DNA of 41,634 bases from contig CAZSMC010000037.1 of assembly GCA_964607755.1 (NCBI GenBank), positions 1-41,634 on the forward strand, given 5' to 3'. The stretch is from CAZSMC01 sp964607755 (GTDB lineage Bacteria; Zhuqueibacterota; Zhuqueibacteria; Residuimicrobiales; Krinioviventaceae). Each line of letters starts with the position of its first letter. Position 1 is the first letter of the stretch. The position numbers and the translations under genes are program-made. Under the pieces are notes generated by a model. It was not told the DNA's origin and searched no databases. It was given only the letters and a program-made list of their open reading frames with translations. Of this stretch, positions 1 to 8,172 are shown in pieces.

Positions 1-190
1 CCAATGTCTGTGCAAATTCATCCGCATCAAACTTTTCCAAAAAATCAGGAAAATGTCCCCAATTGTGAAAGTCCATATGAATTTGCCGAAAATTTAAACT
101 GAGATTATTCGCACCTAATGAGGATTCCGCTTGAATTGGCAGCGATAATAGCGCACAAATCAGAATCGTTTGGAGGATATTTTTTTTCAC
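1..190 (-). CDS. Secreted GHL6-like putative glycoside hydrolase, N-terminal fragment
   Basis: The gene begins with GTG at 190 and runs off the left edge, so only about 63 residues are visible. A purine-rich ribosome site (AAGGA) lies 7 bases before the GTG, which settles the start. The protein opens with a signal peptide (MKKNILQTILICALLSLP, then a small-residue cleavage region). It continues with RQIHMDFHNW and a DFLEKFDADEFAQTL stretch. That RQIHxDFH opening is what I associate with the hypothetical glycosyl hydrolase 6 (GHL6) type of TIM-barrel enzyme often found beside fucosidases. It is the last visible gene of a minus-strand series with the GH29 genes, 83 bases after the preceding stop. 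The catalytic residues are outside the window, so the family call is tentative. Confidence 0.6.
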   Translation of the reverse strand, partial: MKKNILQTILICALLSLPIQAESSLGANNLSLNFRQIHMDFHNWGHFPDFLEKFDADEFAQTL

Positions 191-273
191 GTCAATTTCC
201 TTGTTTGGCGGTTTTCAAGGTGGATTAACGTCCCTGCTGCTTGGCATACAGGATCGTTAACCCATCCTCAAGA

Positions 274-1176
274 TTATTTTTTCAGCAGCTTGAACACGGC
301 CACCGTATTCATCCGATCCGGCACAATAAACGTCCATTGCGGCGGAGTGCCGAGATTGAAAAAGATATCATCCTCGTCGATATAAGAGCGTTTGCCGTGC
401 CAATACGGGCCGATGAAAATTTCGCGGCCGTCGTACAGCAGGCGGCCTTGCGTGATCTTGCCTTTCATGCCCTGCATGTAATACTGGCCGATATTGGTAT
501 CCAGGATGTGCGCAAACAGGGTATCGCCTTTCATGGTGAACCGGCCCCATTCCGGCTTGGGAAACGGCGCCGGACCGCAGCCGTAAATGCTCTCGCCGTT
601 CAAATCCATCCAATCCCCTACCCCTTCCAGAATCTCCAGCGATTGCCGCGGGATGTTGCCGCGGGCATCCGGGCCGACGTTCAACAATAGATTGCCGCCC
701 TTGCTGACAACGTTGACCAGGGTGCGGACAATATCGGTCGGGGATTTGTAATCATCATTGGTGGCATAGCCCCAGTTGTTGTTCAGGGTGATGCAGGCTT
801 CCCAGGGAATCGGCCGTCCGAGTTCATCGACAATGGGACGATGCGGGATGACTTGTTCCGGGCCTTCGAAATCACCGGCAAACGGTTCGGGATTCCGCAC
901 TTCCATGTTGCCGCCCAGGCGGTTATCGATGAGCACGCCCGGCTGCAGCTCGCGCACCATTTCTACCAGCTCTGCCGCGCGCCAGGTGTCGCCGCTCATT
1001 TTGCCGTAGGAAAAATCGAACCACATGATATCGATTTTGCCGTAATTGGTCGACAATTCGCGCACCTGGTTGTGCATGTACTCGACATAATTTTCAAAAT
1101 CATGCTCGACATCTTTCCACTCTTCATTAGCAGACATCGGGTGGATGCCGTCGCCGTAATGCGGATAATCGGGATG
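274..1176 (-). CDS. Alpha-L-fucosidase (GH29), C-terminal part, 5' end lost in assembly gap
   Basis: This is the in-frame stretch from the gap edge to the stop at 274, about 300 residues. It starts inside a GH29 catalytic barrel (HPDYPHYGDGIHPM). It carries the nucleophile region IMWFDFSYG, the conserved WEACITLNNNWGY segment and GGNLLLNVGPDARG, then a beta-rich C-terminus ending in DTNIGQYY and VAVFKLLKK. GH29 enzymes release alpha-linked L-fucose with retention. The part of the barrel before HPDYPHY, about 130 residues in the family, is missing. It appears to be in frame with the fragment on the far side of the gap, but both fragments contain their own nucleophile and WExC segments, so they belong to two genes. 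Confidence 0.88.
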   Translation of the reverse strand, partial: HPDYPHYGDGIHPMSANEEWKDVEHDFENYVEYMHNQVRELSTNYGKIDIMWFDFSYGKMSGDTWRAAELVEMVRELQPGVLIDNRLGGNMEVRNPEPFAGDFEGPEQVIPHRPIVDELGRPIPWEACITLNNNWGYATNDDYKSPTDIVRTLVNVVSKGGNLLLNVGPDARGNIPRQSLEILEGVGDWMDLNGESIYGCGPAPFPKPEWGRFTMKGDTLFAHILDTNIGQYYMQGMKGKITQGRLLYDGREIFIGPYWHGKRSYIDEDDIFFNLGTPPQWTFIVPDRMNTVAVFKLLKK

Positions 1177-1276
1177 NNNNNNNNNNNNNNNNNNNNNNNN
1201 NNNNNNNNNNNNNNNNNNNNNNNNNNNNNNNNNNNNNNNNNNNNNNNNNNNNNNNNNNNNNNNNNNNNNNNNNNNN
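1177..1276. other. Assembly gap of exactly 100 N
   Basis: One hundred unknown bases, the conventional placeholder for a gap of unknown size. The flanks are the 3' part of one GH29 gene and the 5' part of another. The hidden stretch should hold the end of the first and about 130 codons of the second, so the true size is probably at least 400 bases. Confidence 0.95.
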
Positions 1277-2325
1277 TGCTCGATTTCCAGCGAAATGCCG
1301 TTTTGGGTGGACGTGACCGGCAGATCAGATTCGATGCTGTAGGCAATGGGTTTGTACTGATCCAGCAGACTCGGATCATCGATCACACGTTTCAGGCGTT
1401 CGGCTGCAGCCGCAAGGTTCTCGCTGATCTGCCCCGTGGTGTCCGGCGGAATGTTGAGAAGAAAATTAGCGCCGCGTTCCAAAGCGGTTTGGTAGGCCTG
1501 ATACAATTCATACACCGGTTTGGGGCGTTCACCCGCGCGCCAGAACCAATGCGGCGACATGCGCCAGCACACTTCCAGCGGGACGTACCAGGTCTCGCCG
1601 TCAATCCTTTTGTACGGATCATAAGCGGGCGGCTGCGGCATGGTTTCCTCGCCGTTGGTCACGTCCGTGGGCCAGGCACGGGTGTCGATCTCGCTCGCAT
1701 CCACAAAGCCGGCGTTCATCATCACCACCATGTCCTGGTCGTTGTCCTTGATGGTGTTGTACAGATCGGTGCGTTGTTCGAGAGTGAACGTCCAGGGGAT
1801 GTCCAGCCAAAAATAGTCAAAGGTATATTCCCGCATCAATTCCAACAATTGCAGCTTGACGAATTTGAAATAGTCGTCATTGGCTGTATCATCGGGATTG
1901 TGATACAAATCCAAAAAGCAGTAATACAAACCGGCGGCAAGGTCGTGTTTTTGGCAGGCATCGACAAAAAGCTGCACCAGGTCGTTTTTGTTCGGCGAAT
2001 TGGCGACGTCAAAATCCGTGTACTTGCTATCCCACAAACAATGTCCGGCGGCGTGCTTGGCGGTAAGCACGGCGTAATTCATTCCCAGATTTTTTGCGAC
2101 CCGAATCCATTGATCCGGATCCGGATCACTCGGATTGTATTTTTGAGCCGATTCAAAATCGAACTCGTTGCCCCACCAACCGCCGACATAGTTATCCAGG
2201 CCAAAATGGATAAACATGCCAAAGCGCGCCTCGGTAAACCATTTTGTGTTTTGTTTTCGGCCGGCGTTGTCAACAGACAAAACCGGCAGACAGCAGACAA
2301 GCAAGATAAAGGTGATTTTTTTCAC
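1277..2325 (-). CDS. Alpha-L-fucosidase-like (GH29), N-terminal part, 3' end lost in assembly gap
   Basis: The start is a GTG at 2325 with GAGG 7 bases upstream; that ribosome site sits at the stop codon of the preceding gene, suggesting translational coupling. A signal peptide (MKKITFILLVCCLPVLS) is followed by the GH29 barrel: KWFTEARFGMFIHFG at about residues 28-42, HCLWDSKYTDFD at 95-106, GLYYCFLD at 132-139, the predicted nucleophile D175 in YFWLDIPW, and GANFLLNIPPDTTGQ near 290. The usual KHHDGFCLW is here KHAAGHCLW, so the second histidine of the fucose-binding pair is absent; this is a divergent member whose substrate may differ. About 349 residues are visible before the gap. It lies 9 bases after the GH63-like gene. 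Confidence 0.85.
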
Positions 2326-2334
2326 GCTTTTTCC

Positions 2335-4266
2335 TCACTCTAAAGGTTGATCCGGCGCGCCGATAACACCATCCTCCACAAACGAGATCAGACCGAGCAA
2401 TCCGCCCCAGTGATAAAAATGATCGGATTTCTTTTCGATCTCGCCCTGGCCGGTTGCCGTGTCATAATTTTCGCGAACATAGCGCCGTTCGTTCCAATCG
2501 AACAATAGCAATTCACGAGATTTCCGCACCAGTTCTTCCCGAGCTTTGTTGGCGAATGGAAAATCATAATTCCGTAATCCCAGATAGACCAGAAAATTAA
2601 CAGGCGGCCACACTTTGCCGTCCCAGTACAATTCTTTATCGTGGAACGCCTCATGACTGCGGGCCATGGTCGGAATGATCCAGGTGCCGTAAAATTCATC
2701 CGGATTGTAAAAATAGTTTTCCAGCATAATTTTGACCTGCTCTTCGGTAGCCGCTCCGGCGATCATGCTGTAAAATCCATTCACCGAGGTCACGTCGGAA
2801 AACTCGCCGGTCAACCAGCTCTTGTTGCGGAAATAGCCGGTGTCCTCGTCCCACAACCGCTGCATGTTTTTTTGATACGACGTTGCCCGTTTCCGAAGCA
2901 TTCTCGCTTCTTTTTTTCGTCCCAGCACCTCGGCAATATCAGCCAGCGCCCGGCAATCCTGCACGTAAAGCCCGTTCAGCGCCACATCCCACATGGTGAG
3001 AATATCACGTTCCTTGTCGAACGGCACGCCCTTGTAGAGCGTGGCGCCGTCCCACCCGGATTCCATGGAGGCGCCGAACCAGCCGTGCACTTTGTCGCCA
3101 TCCGTGTACTCGCCGGGGGCGCCGATGACCGGCTCGTACAATGTCGAGCCGTAACACAACAGGCCGTCGTAATCGCGGTTTTCCTGCCACCAGTTGTTCC
3201 ATTCCAGCAGGTCATTGTACAAAAGTTCGAGGAACCATTCTTCCTGAAATTGGCTGTAAACCTGGCGGACACAAACCGAGCCGACCGGCGGCTGCGAACG
3301 ATCGCGGCTGACGAACCCGTTGGCCTGCTCTACATTCGGCACAAACGGCAGCTCTTTTTTGGCGCGCGTCATTTCAACAGCGTTGGCATAAGCCATGTCT
3401 TTCTGGCCGAACGCCGCCGCCTGATACGCCGCAAAATAGGTATCCCACAAATAAATGACATAGCCGCGGTTCCACAAACTCCACTTGCGGCTCACCGGCG
3501 AAATAACCCGGTCGTTTTGCGGGTCGAAAATGGTGTTCCAGGCCAGCACGGTTTGCATGGCGAAAAAGACATCGCTCAGCTCGCCGTAACGTTCTTTATC
3601 GGTTTGCCATTTTTCTCTATTTTCTTGAATAATGGATTTGATGGTGTGCAAATCACGCGGCTCTCCGGTCGAAACGCCGACGTCGCCGGTGATTCTTGCA
3701 GTGAGATATGGCGACAGCATGCCGCCGGTATAATATTCTTCGGCCCGTTCGCCGGTGGTGAATACCAGAGTCTCGCCGCTGTCAAAATGTCCGGTGAGAA
3801 CATTCTCCTCCCGCGTGACATATCCGTCTCGATTCCAGATGACGCCACCCTGCACCAGCAGCAACGGCTTTTTAATGCGGTCCATCTGCAGCGGAGTCAC
3901 CAGCGCCACCAGGTCATTGCCGGTGTGCGCGGATTCAATTTTAAACTTCAAATCCGTCCAGGTGATTTCGACGCTGGTGTACGAGCCGTCCCAGGCGTGG
4001 GCGCCCATACGCACCTGGGCCGGACCATAGCCGAGCATGGTTTCGGTGAGCACATCTTTGTTCAAATAATCCTTAAAGCCTAAATTCACAGCAAATCCTT
4101 CGGGCATCAGCACATGCGACAGCAGGCTGCGATAGTTCCAGGTGTTCCAGCCGGTAGAAAAGTTTTTTTGAAGATGTTCATATTTTGCGACAGGATTCGC
4201 AGATTTTTCCAGTGCGAAAAGTAGTGACAATGACAGGATGAAAAAAACAAAAACGAGTTTCTTCAT
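2335..4266 (-). CDS. Secreted GH63-like (MGH1-type) glycoside hydrolase
   Basis: A 643-residue protein with a signal peptide (MKKLVFVFFILSLSLLFA) and a good ribosome site (GGGAGAAC). Residues about 20-220 form an N-terminal beta-rich region. Residues 230-640 look like the (alpha/alpha)6 barrel shared by GH63, GH37 and mannosylglycerate-hydrolase-like enzymes. Visible hallmarks are LWDTYFAA at about 273, ESGWDGAT with the likely acid D406, KVWPPVNFLVYLGLR near 555, ENYDTATG with the likely base E599, and HFYHWGGLLGL near the end. The family hydrolyses alpha-glucosidic or alpha-mannosidic bonds by inversion; the substrate cannot be told from sequence alone. It has its own promoter-like element upstream and heads the series with the fucosidases. 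Confidence 0.82.
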   Translation of the reverse strand: MKKLVFVFFILSLSLLFALEKSANPVAKYEHLQKNFSTGWNTWNYRSLLSHVLMPEGFAVNLGFKDYLNKDVLTETMLGYGPAQVRMGAHAWDGSYTSVEITWTDLKFKIESAHTGNDLVALVTPLQMDRIKKPLLLVQGGVIWNRDGYVTREENVLTGHFDSGETLVFTTGERAEEYYTGGMLSPYLTARITGDVGVSTGEPRDLHTIKSIIQENREKWQTDKERYGELSDVFFAMQTVLAWNTIFDPQNDRVISPVSRKWSLWNRGYVIYLWDTYFAAYQAAAFGQKDMAYANAVEMTRAKKELPFVPNVEQANGFVSRDRSQPPVGSVCVRQVYSQFQEEWFLELLYNDLLEWNNWWQENRDYDGLLCYGSTLYEPVIGAPGEYTDGDKVHGWFGASMESGWDGATLYKGVPFDKERDILTMWDVALNGLYVQDCRALADIAEVLGRKKEARMLRKRATSYQKNMQRLWDEDTGYFRNKSWLTGEFSDVTSVNGFYSMIAGAATEEQVKIMLENYFYNPDEFYGTWIIPTMARSHEAFHDKELYWDGKVWPPVNFLVYLGLRNYDFPFANKAREELVRKSRELLLFDWNERRYVRENYDTATGQGEIEKKSDHFYHWGGLLGLISFVEDGVIGAPDQPLE

Positions 4267-4340
4267 GAGTTCTCCCGCAAAGTTAAAGCGAATATTTTCA
4301 CATGAAAACTACGAGTTCAAAAGGAAAGATCTAATTGATG

Positions 4341-4380
4341 CACACGTGTGTAAAATATGATATAATATTTTCTATGTCAA
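4341..4380 (-). promoter_or_regulatory. Sigma70-like promoter with a palindrome near the start site
   Basis: Read on the minus strand: TTGACA (4375-4380), a 17-base spacer, then TATTTT (4352-4357). Immediately downstream is the perfect palindrome CACACGTGTG (4341-4350), placed where an operator would overlap the transcription start. It would serve the GH63-like gene starting at 4266. The elements are seen directly; their function is inferred. Confidence 0.55.
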
Positions 4381-4451
4381 GTAAATTATGAACAAATTTA
4401 AAATAATTTGTTGTCATTCAGGTTCTCTTGACAGGGTAACAGGAATTCCAG

Positions 4452-4478
4452 CCAGCTTGCCAGCACATAGCAAGCTGG
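4452..4478. terminator. Hairpin downstream of the sulfatase pair
   Basis: CCAGCTTGC and GCAAGCTGG form a perfect 9-base stem around a 9-base loop, about 70 bases past the stop of the sulfatase gene. There is no T-run on either side, so it is not a classical intrinsic terminator. It may end the transcript or protect its 3' end. Confidence 0.4.
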
Positions 4479-4547
4479 TAAATCCGTCTTGTGCTGTAAT
4501 ATCACACCAAAAGTGGCTTATATGAGGAAAGCTTCAGAAATGTGCCG

Positions 4548-6188
4548 TCATCGCTTTACGCAATTGTGCGTTCTTAAATAATCAGCTCGCTGCCGGTTCA
4601 TTTTTTCAGAATAATCTGCAACTTTATGGCGTAACGTCTTTAAAAGCGTTGTATTTTCATAATCGTCAATCAGATTCTCCTTTTCTTCAGGGTCGTCCTT
4701 GAGATTAAAAAGCTGCTCAAAAGCCGGTTGTTTATTCTGAAAGTCGACATCAGATTCATCATAATCGACAACGCCATCAAACATCCGGATATATTTCCAA
4801 TCTCCCTTGCGAATGCCTTCACAAAAAGGATTATCACGCAGGGTAAACAGGCTTTCAAGAAAAAGCTCATCCCGCCATTCGGGATTTTTCTCGTACATCA
4901 GAGGGAGCAAGCTTTTTCCCGTCATTTCTTCCGGCGGATCGATGCCGGCGTAATCCAAAATAGTCGTCGGGATATCCAGACTGGAAACCAGCTTGTCTAC
5001 GGGTTTACCTTTTTTCTCATTTGGCATTCGTGGATCAAAAATGAAACACGGAATTTTTGATGTCAGATCATAAAGCAGCGCTTTGCCGCCCATGCCGTAT
5101 TCACCCATCAAAAGTCCGTGATCGCTGGCAAAAATAATCACCGTATTTTCAGCCAAACCTTTTTGCTCGAGAGTGCGCATCATATCGCCAATGACGTTGT
5201 CCATACCCGTAATTGTTTGATAATAACGAATGTGATGCTCGCGAGTTGTTTTTTTATCATAATCATAAGCGTATGTTTTATTTCTCCCGCCATTCTGATC
5301 AAGAATGTATTTTGGAATATATTGATACGGATCGGTTTCAACATCCCGAGGAATGCTGAAATTTATATTCCGGTAAAGACTATCGTAAAACGGATGCCCC
5401 AGCAGCTTTGGATTCTCGTTGGCCGGACGTTTCATGTCGTGCCAGCCGTCATACCCCATGTACATGCTGGTTGTTTGGCTGCCGTGTGGCACGTTAAAAC
5501 TCACCGACAGACAAAACGGTTCATTCTCCGAAGCAGAATCTAAAAATTTTCCTATCGTTTCTCCCATGATTGGGGTAATGATATCCTGATCCGCATCATG
5601 ATAGGGTTCGCAACTAAAACCATTGTGCTCCTTTGGAAAAAACTTTGTCCAGCCGTCATGGCCTTTAAAAAAATCAAACTTTTCAGAAGCGTGCCCTCTG
5701 AACGTGTAATATTCAACACCAAATTTGCCAACAAATCCGGTATAGTAACCGTGATCTCTTAACAGAGCGGGATACGTTTTGCTCCATTGCTCTTCAGTTA
5801 ACTGATAGGTTGAAGAAAATCCGACACCGTGCAACCGCTGGTGCATACCGGTAAACAAAGATGCGCGGCTCGGAGAGCACACCGGTTCGGCAATGTAACT
5901 GTTGCTGAATCGCACGCTTTTTTGGATAAGTTTATCGACATGTGGCGTTTGCACAAAAGGATGTCCCATGACACCAAAGGTGTTATCCCGCTGATCATCA
6001 GATAGTAAAAAGATAATATTCGGCTGTTCTGCAGTGAATGGCATGTTCTCCGGTTTTTTACATGCCATCATACTTAGAATCAGCGTGCCAATCAGGATGA
6101 CAATTTTCCGTTTGACACCGGTTACTAAAAGTAAAAACAGGCTACAAATAAAGAAACCAATCGAAAGGGATAGATTCATAAAAGACAT
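4548..6188 (-). CDS. Cys-type sulfatase, membrane-anchored
   Basis: Type I sulfatase of the alkaline phosphatase fold, removing sulfate esters from glycans or small molecules. The reading frame is open from 6221, but GGAG five bases before the ATG at 6188 marks the likely start (546 residues). The sulfatase signature CSPSRASLFTG (Cys 104 from this start) is the site of formylglycine conversion. Metal ligands are seen in FLLSDDQRDN and FASDHGLLMGEYG. The N-terminus has two hydrophobic stretches, the second ending LSMMACKK, which could be a weak lipobox; the protein is probably exported or anchored. It follows the other sulfatase by 64 bases. The fold, signature and neighbouring fucosidases suggest a sulfated-fucan substrate, but the exact bond attacked is unknown. 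Confidence 0.88.
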   Translation of the reverse strand: MSFMNLSLSIGFFICSLFLLLVTGVKRKIVILIGTLILSMMACKKPENMPFTAEQPNIIFLLSDDQRDNTFGVMGHPFVQTPHVDKLIQKSVRFSNSYIAEPVCSPSRASLFTGMHQRLHGVGFSSTYQLTEEQWSKTYPALLRDHGYYTGFVGKFGVEYYTFRGHASEKFDFFKGHDGWTKFFPKEHNGFSCEPYHDADQDIITPIMGETIGKFLDSASENEPFCLSVSFNVPHGSQTTSMYMGYDGWHDMKRPANENPKLLGHPFYDSLYRNINFSIPRDVETDPYQYIPKYILDQNGGRNKTYAYDYDKKTTREHHIRYYQTITGMDNVIGDMMRTLEQKGLAENTVIIFASDHGLLMGEYGMGGKALLYDLTSKIPCFIFDPRMPNEKKGKPVDKLVSSLDIPTTILDYAGIDPPEEMTGKSLLPLMYEKNPEWRDELFLESLFTLRDNPFCEGIRKGDWKYIRMFDGVVDYDESDVDFQNKQPAFEQLFNLKDDPEEKENLIDDYENTTLLKTLRHKVADYSEKMNRQRADYLRTHNCVKR

Positions 6189-6252
6189 GTAAGCTCCAAT
6201 AAAATCAATTATTCTGATCAAATAAAAATCGTAACTAACTTTTTAAGGTTTT

Positions 6253-7698
6253 TTATCTGAGTGTATTGATACACGTTGGATCCTCGACATAGTCTGCCTT
6301 TCGCGTTTCCGTTCCAGGCTGATTGCGGTCACCCAGAGTTCCACGTGCATTATCGGCGATTTTTTTGATTTTTTTTACAATTTCAGGATATTTATCAGCG
6401 ACATTATTCGTCTCTGAAATATCCTTTTGCAGATTATACAGTTCATCCTCGGAAAACGGCACAGTTTTGTTTTTCCATGCAGCCGGATATTTTTCATCCA
6501 ATGCCAGGTGCAATTTCCACTTTTCCCAGCGCACAGCCTGGAGCTGATCTTTTTCGTAATACAAAAAATAGTCGTGAGGAGATGCAGCATCTTTCGGATC
6601 TGTGAGTATTTCCGAAATATCCTTGCCATCAATTTTAGAGTTGATATCACCGCCAACTATCGATGCAAATGTGGGCAAAAAATCCATGGCAGTGACAAGT
6701 TCATCGCACTCCACTCCCTGCGGCATTTTTGCCGGCCATTTAATGATGCACGGAACCCGCATACCACCCTCCCAGGTCGTTCCCTTGTGTCCGCGCAAAG
6801 GTTTGTTGATGCCGCCCTTGTTCGGCCCCCAACGCCCCTCGCCACCATTGTCGGAGGTAAAAATGACAAGCGTGTTTTCCGTTAGGTTATACTCGTCCAG
6901 CTTTTTAATAACCTGCCCAACCGACCAATCGATTTCCTCGACCACATCGCCGTAAATGCCATCCTGAGATTGGCCTTTGAACGGCTCGGATGCATCCAGG
7001 GGAAAATGCGGCATGGGATGCGGCAAATAGAGAAAAAAAGGACGGTCTTTATTTTCCGAAATAAAATCAACTGCCCGTTCTGTCATCTGACGGGTCAGTT
7101 GAGACGCATCAACAGTATCCAACACCGAACAATTTTCGATCAGCCGTAAGCGGCAATAGTCATAATCCATGTTGTGACTGTACGGGATACCATAAAAAGA
7201 ATCGAATCCATAGTGCATTGGCAGGAATTCCGGCTGATCGCCCAGATGCCATTTGCCGATACATGTTGTGGCATAATCTGCATTTTTCAGAACATCTGCA
7301 ATTGTCGTTTCAGCCGGATTCAATCCTTTCGGCGACATGGGCTGCAGCACTGCCCGAAATTCCGTCGGTGGTTTTTCATTGACATGCATGTTCACACGCT
7401 GCGGATAACAGCCGGTCAAAAGCGAGGCCCGCGATGGCGTACAAACCGAGCTGGCAACATAGAAATCAGTAAAACGGACGCCGTTATCCGCCAGTTGATC
7501 GATGTTTGGCGTGCGATGAATCTCAGAACCGTAGCAGCCAAGATCGCCATAACCCAGATCATCACAAAAAATGAGAACAATGTTAGGATGATCGTGCTCT
7601 TTGCCTGTTGCGAGTTTGAATAAAAGCAGGGACACTAAAATCAAACTGATTACAAATAGTTTACGAATATGTTTAATAATCTCGAACATTGCAAACAC
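6253..7698 (-). CDS. Secreted Cys-type arylsulfatase-like sulfatase
   Basis: A 481-residue type I sulfatase. The N-terminal metal site is IVLIFCDDLGYGDLG, the modified cysteine is C86 in CTPSRASLLTG, GKWHLGD follows near 145, and FTSDNGGEG supplies the later metal ligands. This pattern is close to arylsulfatase A and N-acetylgalactosamine-6-sulfatase relatives. An N-terminal hydrophobic stretch (LFVISLILVSLLLFKLA) is a signal peptide or anchor. The start is a GTG at 7698 or an ATG at 7689; neither has a clear ribosome site. It is first of the two-sulfatase unit. Twenty-one bases upstream sits the decayed end of a GH29 gene, so the ancestral order was probably fucosidase, sulfatase, sulfatase. 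A formylglycine-generating enzyme must be encoded elsewhere. Confidence 0.9.
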   Translation of the reverse strand: MFAMFEIIKHIRKLFVISLILVSLLLFKLATGKEHDHPNIVLIFCDDLGYGDLGCYGSEIHRTPNIDQLADNGVRFTDFYVASSVCTPSRASLLTGCYPQRVNMHVNEKPPTEFRAVLQPMSPKGLNPAETTIADVLKNADYATTCIGKWHLGDQPEFLPMHYGFDSFYGIPYSHNMDYDYCRLRLIENCSVLDTVDASQLTRQMTERAVDFISENKDRPFFLYLPHPMPHFPLDASEPFKGQSQDGIYGDVVEEIDWSVGQVIKKLDEYNLTENTLVIFTSDNGGEGRWGPNKGGINKPLRGHKGTTWEGGMRVPCIIKWPAKMPQGVECDELVTAMDFLPTFASIVGGDINSKIDGKDISEILTDPKDAASPHDYFLYYEKDQLQAVRWEKWKLHLALDEKYPAAWKNKTVPFSEDELYNLQKDISETNNVADKYPEIVKKIKKIADNARGTLGDRNQPGTETRKADYVEDPTCINTLR

Positions 7699-7719
7699 CA
7701 GGAATAATTTGATAGTGAA

Positions 7720-7844
7720 TTATTTCTCGACCAATTTAAACATGACCACTGTATCGATGGGATCTGGTACCGGAAACCTCCACTGCGGCGTTCTGCCCAG
7801 ATTAAAAAAATATCATCCTCGTCGATATAAGAGCATTCGCCGTG
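7720..7844 (-). pseudogene. Remnant of an alpha-L-fucosidase (GH29) C-terminus
   Basis: Read on the minus strand, this encodes about 41 residues matching the very end of the GH29 gene at 274-1176: SYIDEDDIFFNLG, then a tryptophan-containing beta strand, then VVMFKL and a stop. One base is missing in the T-run (7 T against 8 in the intact copy), which breaks the frame after the DEDD. Similarity ends abruptly at about 7844. It is the 3' scar of a deleted fucosidase gene directly ahead of the sulfatase pair. Confidence 0.85.
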
Positions 7845-8112
7845 AGAAGAATTACAGGATATATTTTATGTTCTTCATAATGATGATCTGATATATTTAA
7901 GATATAATTTTCAAAATGTGCTCACAATAAAGTGCGAACAAGAGCGTAGATTATTTTCTTTATCTGAAAAGTCGACAGGTAGTGACATACTGTAGAATGC
8001 ATTTTTATCCTCGGGAAGAATAATCAAGCCATATTAAATATTCTGTTTTTAAATAGCAAGGTTTATTTGAACTTTCTAATGAGAAACGTAGTGACTCAAA
8101 TCGGGAAAGGAT
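7845..8112. other. AT-rich intergenic stretch, no gene seen
   Basis: Between the GH29 remnant and the terminator of the next gene there is no convincing coding frame or RNA gene. Any promoter for the sulfatase pair should be here, now that the upstream fucosidase is gone, but no consensus pair stood out. Confidence 0.5.
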
Positions 8113-8153
8113 AAAAAAAGGGCTTTCAAAACAACATGTCTTGAAAGCCCTTT
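8113..8153 (-). terminator. Strong intrinsic terminator
   Basis: AAAGGGCTTTCAA (8117-8129) and TTGAAAGCCCTTT (8141-8153) form a 13-base stem. In the minus-strand direction it is followed by a run of seven T. It lies 20 bases after the stop of the T9SS protein gene and ends that transcript. Confidence 0.9.
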
Positions 8154-8172
8154 GGTTGGAGTCTCAAAAAGT

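Noticed and set aside
841..2343. Long plus-strand frame (500 codons) opposite the fucosidases
   Set aside because: It is an antisense shadow: the minus strand has clear GH29 motifs and a signal peptide, and this frame crosses the N-run with no recognisable motif.
2641..4083. Long plus-strand frame (480 codons) opposite the GH63-like gene
   Set aside because: Shadow of the minus-strand gene; composition rich in H and R typical of antisense translation, no domain.
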